A DNA stretch of 7,476 nt, taken from assembly GCA_934418055.1 (NCBI GenBank), contig CAKRWX010000108.1, forward strand, positions 1 through 7,476, read 5' to 3'. The DNA is from an uncultured Lachnospiraceae bacterium. GTDB lineage: Bacteria > Bacillota > Clostridia > Lachnospirales > Lachnospiraceae. Under the pieces are notes generated by a model, which saw only the letters and a program-made list of their open reading frames with translations, did not search any database and was not told the origin of the DNA. Positions within the stretch are counted from its first letter, which is position 1. The number at the start of each line of letters is the position of its first letter. Shown here piece by piece: positions 5,147 to 7,476 of this stretch. Position numbers and translations under genes: made by a program.

Positions 5147-5169
5147 AAATAAAACAAAGGAGAGAGAGT

Positions 5170-6552
5170 ATGAACGAGTCAAACGGAGTTATTACGGATG
5201 CAAGGGAACTTGGAATGGCCAAAATGCTGATTCTGGGCCTGCAGCACATGTTTGCCATGTTTGGAGCGACGATTCTGGTGCCGATCCTGGTAAACAGCTA
5301 TTTTGTTGACGCCTGTGGAGAAGGCCCCACAAGAGGTCTTACCGTAGCAGTTACCCTGTTCTGTGCCGGTTTTGGCACCCTGTTATTTCATGTTTGTGCG
5401 AAATTTAAAGTTCCGGCATTCTTAGGTTCTTCCTTCGCATTTTTAAGTGGTTTTGCAACCGTGGCACATCTGGATACCGGAATGTATGCGGGGATGGGAG
5501 CCAATGAAAAAGCAGCCTATGCCTGTGGCGGAATCGTGATCGCCGGACTGTTGTATCTGGTGCTGGCATTGATCATTCGTCTGGTTGGTGTAAAGAGGGT
5601 CATGAGATATCTGCCTCCGGTTGTGACCGGTCCGGTGATCATCTGTATCGGTCTGAGCCTGGCTTCTTCCGCTATTGGCAATGCTTCTACGAACTGGTTT
5701 CTGGCATTTATTGCTCTGGCAGTGATCATTGTATTTAACATCTGGGGAAAAGGAATGTTTAAGATCATTCCAATTCTGATGGGTGTCGTGATTTCTTATG
5801 CGGCAGCTGTATTTATGAATGTATTAGGGATCAAAAACCCAGATGGTTCCGCAATCTTAAACTTTGCGCCGGTTGCTGAGGCTGGTCTGGTGGGACTTCC
5901 GCCACTGCAGTTATGTAAGTTTGATGTGACTGCGATCCTGGTTATGGCACCGATCGCCATTGCGACCATGATGGAGCATGTGGGCGATATGTCCGCCATT
6001 TCTGCAACCGTAGGTAAAAACTTCTTAGCGGACCCGGGACTTCACAGAACTCTGTTAGGTGATGGTCTGGCAACTGCCATGGCGGGTATTCTTGGTGGTC
6101 CGGCCAATACCACTTACGGCGAGAACACCGGCGTTCTGGAGTTGAGCCGTGTCCATGATCCAAGAGTTATCCGGATTGCCGCTGTATTTGCGATCATTAT
6201 CAGCTTTATCCCGAAGGTATCTGCGATCATCAGCACTATGCCTTCCTCCATTATCGGCGGCGTCAGCTTCATGCTGTATGGTATGATTTCTGCCATTGGT
6301 GTCCGCAACGTGGTAGAGAATAAGGTAGATCTGACCAGATCCAGAAACCTGATCATTGCAGGCGTGATCTTTGTGTGCGGCCTTGGTTTTAATGATGGTC
6401 TGACCTTTACCGTAGCAGGAACTCCGATCACGTTAACAGCCCTGGCGATTGCAGCTATCGCTGGAATTCTGTTAAATATCATTCTTCCGGGAAATGATTA
6501 TGAATTTGGCGTGAATGTGTCCGGAGATGAGAATCGGGGGATTCATGCGTAA
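5170..6552 (+). CDS. uraA: uracil permease, NCS2 (UraA/PyrP) family
   Basis: A 460-residue cytoplasmic-membrane permease of the nucleobase-cation symporter-2 family, taking up uracil with protons to feed pyrimidine salvage. The opening LGLQHMFAMFGATILVPIL is the typical UraA first helix. SSFAF (about 87-91), E269 in MMEHVGDM and E318 in GPANTTYGENTG correspond to the substrate-binding region and the two key glutamates of the E. coli protein. Fourteen membrane segments and full family length are present. The TTYGENTG motif favours uracil over xanthine or uric acid permeases, which differ here. The start at 5170 has AAAGGAGA (5156-5163) upstream; the ATG at 5116 would add an 18-residue polar extension inside the leader. 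No pyrR or other pyrimidine gene is next to it. Confidence 0.94.
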   Translation: MNESNGVITDARELGMAKMLILGLQHMFAMFGATILVPILVNSYFVDACGEGPTRGLTVAVTLFCAGFGTLLFHVCAKFKVPAFLGSSFAFLSGFATVAHLDTGMYAGMGANEKAAYACGGIVIAGLLYLVLALIIRLVGVKRVMRYLPPVVTGPVIICIGLSLASSAIGNASTNWFLAFIALAVIIVFNIWGKGMFKIIPILMGVVISYAAAVFMNVLGIKNPDGSAILNFAPVAEAGLVGLPPLQLCKFDVTAILVMAPIAIATMMEHVGDMSAISATVGKNFLADPGLHRTLLGDGLATAMAGILGGPANTTYGENTGVLELSRVHDPRVIRIAAVFAIIISFIPKVSAIISTMPSSIIGGVSFMLYGMISAIGVRNVVENKVDLTRSRNLIIAGVIFVCGLGFNDGLTFTVAGTPITLTALAIAAIAGILLNIILPGNDYEFGVNVSGDENRGIHA

Positions 6553-6578
6553 GGGAAAATTGAAAGATGAAACAAAAG

Positions 6579-6610
6579 AAGGACTGTGCATAGGCATGGT
6601 CCTTTCTCTG
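6579..6610 (+). terminator. probable terminator of uraA
   Basis: AAGGAC (6579-6584) pairs with GTCCTT (6599-6604). Inside, TGC/GCA form a short upper stem. A-rich sequence precedes and TCTCTG with a short T run follows. It begins 27 bp after the uraA stop. The U tract is interrupted, so termination may be partial, with the stronger hairpin at 6832-6881 acting as a backup. Confidence 0.45.
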
Positions 6611-6831
6611 TTTCACAAGCAAGCCAGATCAAAGGGATTCATAACCAAGGCAAAATTTTCAACGATAGACCTTGATCTGTTATATTCAATGCAAATAAAA
6701 AACATTTCGTTATTCTGTTGCGATCACTTTGGAGTAAGAATGACCATTTCAGACGCTATCTTTTTTAGACTTAGAATCACGCAGTAATCTGGTGGTATCA
6801 TTGGAGAGACGATCCTCTTTAGATTGATCTT
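6605..6831. other. AT-rich spacer without a convincing gene
   Basis: This stretch is more AT-rich than the window to its left. The longest frame (80 codons from the ATG at 6545, which overlaps the uraA stop as ATGCGTAA, to 6787) has no good Shine-Dalgarno and runs through the first terminator hairpin. On the minus strand a 30-codon frame starting within the 6832-6881 hairpin also lacks a ribosome binding site. The only structure seen is an inverted repeat, CAGATCAAAGG (6625-6635) with CCTTGATCTG (6670-6679), with one bulged base. It may be decayed coding DNA or a transcribed non-coding segment closed by the downstream terminator. Confidence 0.5.
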
Positions 6832-6881
6832 GGGAACACATCTTATTGCTAATTGCCTAAAGATGCGTTCCCCTTTTATTT
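6832..6881 (+). terminator. strong Rho-independent terminator, plus-strand polarity
   Basis: GGGAAC (6832-6837) pairs with GTTCCC (6867-6872) and CATCTT (6839-6844) with AAGATG (6860-6865), separated by one A-C mismatch, to give a 13-position stem. CTTTTATTT follows (6873-6881). The minus strand has no T tract after the hairpin, so it ends transcripts coming from the left, either uraA readthrough or an unrecognised transcript in 6605-6831. Confidence 0.8.
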
Positions 6882-6948
6882 AGATGATTTTCATTAAATA
6901 GTAAAGTATCAGCACTTATTTAGAAAATAAATTAGATCGTGTAATAAA

Positions 6949-7476
6949 TCAGGTATGCCAAGCAGAACGAAAACATTGAAGGATGTTATCTTTACTGCGG
7001 CTGATATGTTGCTGCATGGCGAGGCGCGCACTTTCATCATCGCCTTTCCGTATGGCTAAAAGAATTTGAATATGTTCATCTGTGGATTTTTTATAATGTT
7101 CCAATTCTGAATTTGAATTACCAATGCTGGGCCCATTCCATAAATTGGTAAGGTAAGTATATAGTTTTTGGTTGTCAGCTGCTTTCCAGATAGAGAGATG
7201 GATATTCTGGTTTAATTTCTCATAATACGATCGATCCATGTGAGGTAAATTATCGGTTAGATGATAAAGACAAGTTAAAAGTTCGGATGTCTCCATTCCA
7301 AAGGAAGCAGCTCGTGCTGCAGCTTCGCCTTCCAATAAAATTCTCATGTCATAATGATCGGTAATGAATTTCTCATCAATATTATTTACTATGGCACCGC
7401 GGTTCATACGAAGGTTAATGAGACCTTCGGAAGCCAAGGTTTGAAAAGCCTCACGAACGGGGGTACGGCTGACTCC
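6949..7476 (-). CDS. GntR/FadR-type transcriptional regulator with FCD domain, N-terminus beyond the window
   Basis: The frame is open to base 7476, so the gene enters from the right; 175 C-terminal residues are visible. The first 30 residues, including GVSRTPVREAFQTLASEGL and the wing ending NRGAIV, are the second half of a GntR winged helix-turn-helix. The rest is an all-helical FCD effector domain: MRILLEGEAAARAA, then N89-x3-H93, H135 in DEHIQILLAIRKGD and H157 in MQQHI. These are the positions where many FCD proteins bind a metal, but the usual Asp at the first is Asn here. About 55-65 residues are missing. FadR-type proteins usually repress genes for uptake or breakdown of organic acids or sugars; the target here is unknown and probably lies beyond the window. 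It is convergent with uraA, so no direct link to it is implied. Confidence 0.93.
   Translation of the reverse strand, partial: GVSRTPVREAFQTLASEGLINLRMNRGAIVNNIDEKFITDHYDMRILLEGEAAARAASFGMETSELLTCLYHLTDNLPHMDRSYYEKLNQNIHLSIWKAADNQKLYTYLTNLWNGPSIGNSNSELEHYKKSTDEHIQILLAIRKGDDESARLAMQQHISRSKDNILQCFRSAWHT

Noticed and set aside
5116..5169. N-terminal extension of the uracil permease from the ATG at 5116
   Set aside because: It lies in the structured leader, lacks a ribosome binding site and adds polar residues not seen in the family; 5170 has AAAGGAGA upstream.
6545..6787. An 80-codon plus-strand frame overlapping the uraA stop
   Set aside because: No good Shine-Dalgarno, it reads through the uraA terminator hairpin, and the peptide resembles no family; the ATG overlap with the stop is not enough.
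6743..6865. Minus-strand 30-codon frame beginning MCSQDQSKED, within this interval
   Set aside because: Hydrophilic and superficially protein-like, but it has no ribosome binding site and starts inside the strong terminator stem.

Overview
The window looks like chromosomal DNA from a Gram-positive member of the Clostridia, most likely a gut Lachnospiraceae. The reasons are moderate GC, strong AGGAGG-type ribosome binding sites, TTGACA/TATAAT-type promoters, Rho-independent terminators, and the kinds of transporters present. The genus is an inference and cannot be settled here. Composition becomes visibly more AT-rich after about position 6600.

Layout from the left: a MATE efflux transporter truncated by the window edge (1-1083, plus). 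Next is a 255-bp spacer with nested hairpins and a long imperfect inverted repeat resembling the right end of an IS200/IS605-type element, but with no transposase or tnpB. A 72-residue, almost entirely hydrophobic membrane protein follows (1339-1557, plus), convergent with a complete MepA-like MATE transporter (1565-2917, minus). A divergent control region (about 2930-3130) holds promoters facing both ways around two 26-bp tandem repeats centred on TCTTTGCAAAGA palindromes. To the right is a leader of about 400 nt for the magnesium channel gene mgtE (3540-4928). Then come a terminator, a promoter with a highly structured 5' leader, and a uracil permease (5170-6552). A 400-bp AT-rich spacer with two terminator-like hairpins follows. 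The window ends inside a GntR/FadR-type regulator on the minus strand (6949-7476).

Most genes are single transcription units for membrane transport: drug or metabolite efflux, Mg2+ entry and uracil uptake. There is no long operon. The interest is in the non-coding DNA. The mgtE leader has no recognisable M-box riboswitch. It carries a 29-codon leader ORF with a near-ideal Shine-Dalgarno, a strong terminator whose 5' arm lies in that ORF, a second hairpin covering the ribosome binding site of a 30-codon ORF beginning MPEESP, and a hairpin covering part of the mgtE ribosome binding site. This suggests translation-coupled attenuation, with the second ORF resembling acidic/proline leader peptides known to sense low Mg2+. 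The uraA and MATE leaders also begin with compact structured RNAs at the predicted transcription starts, neither of which I could match to a known riboswitch class.
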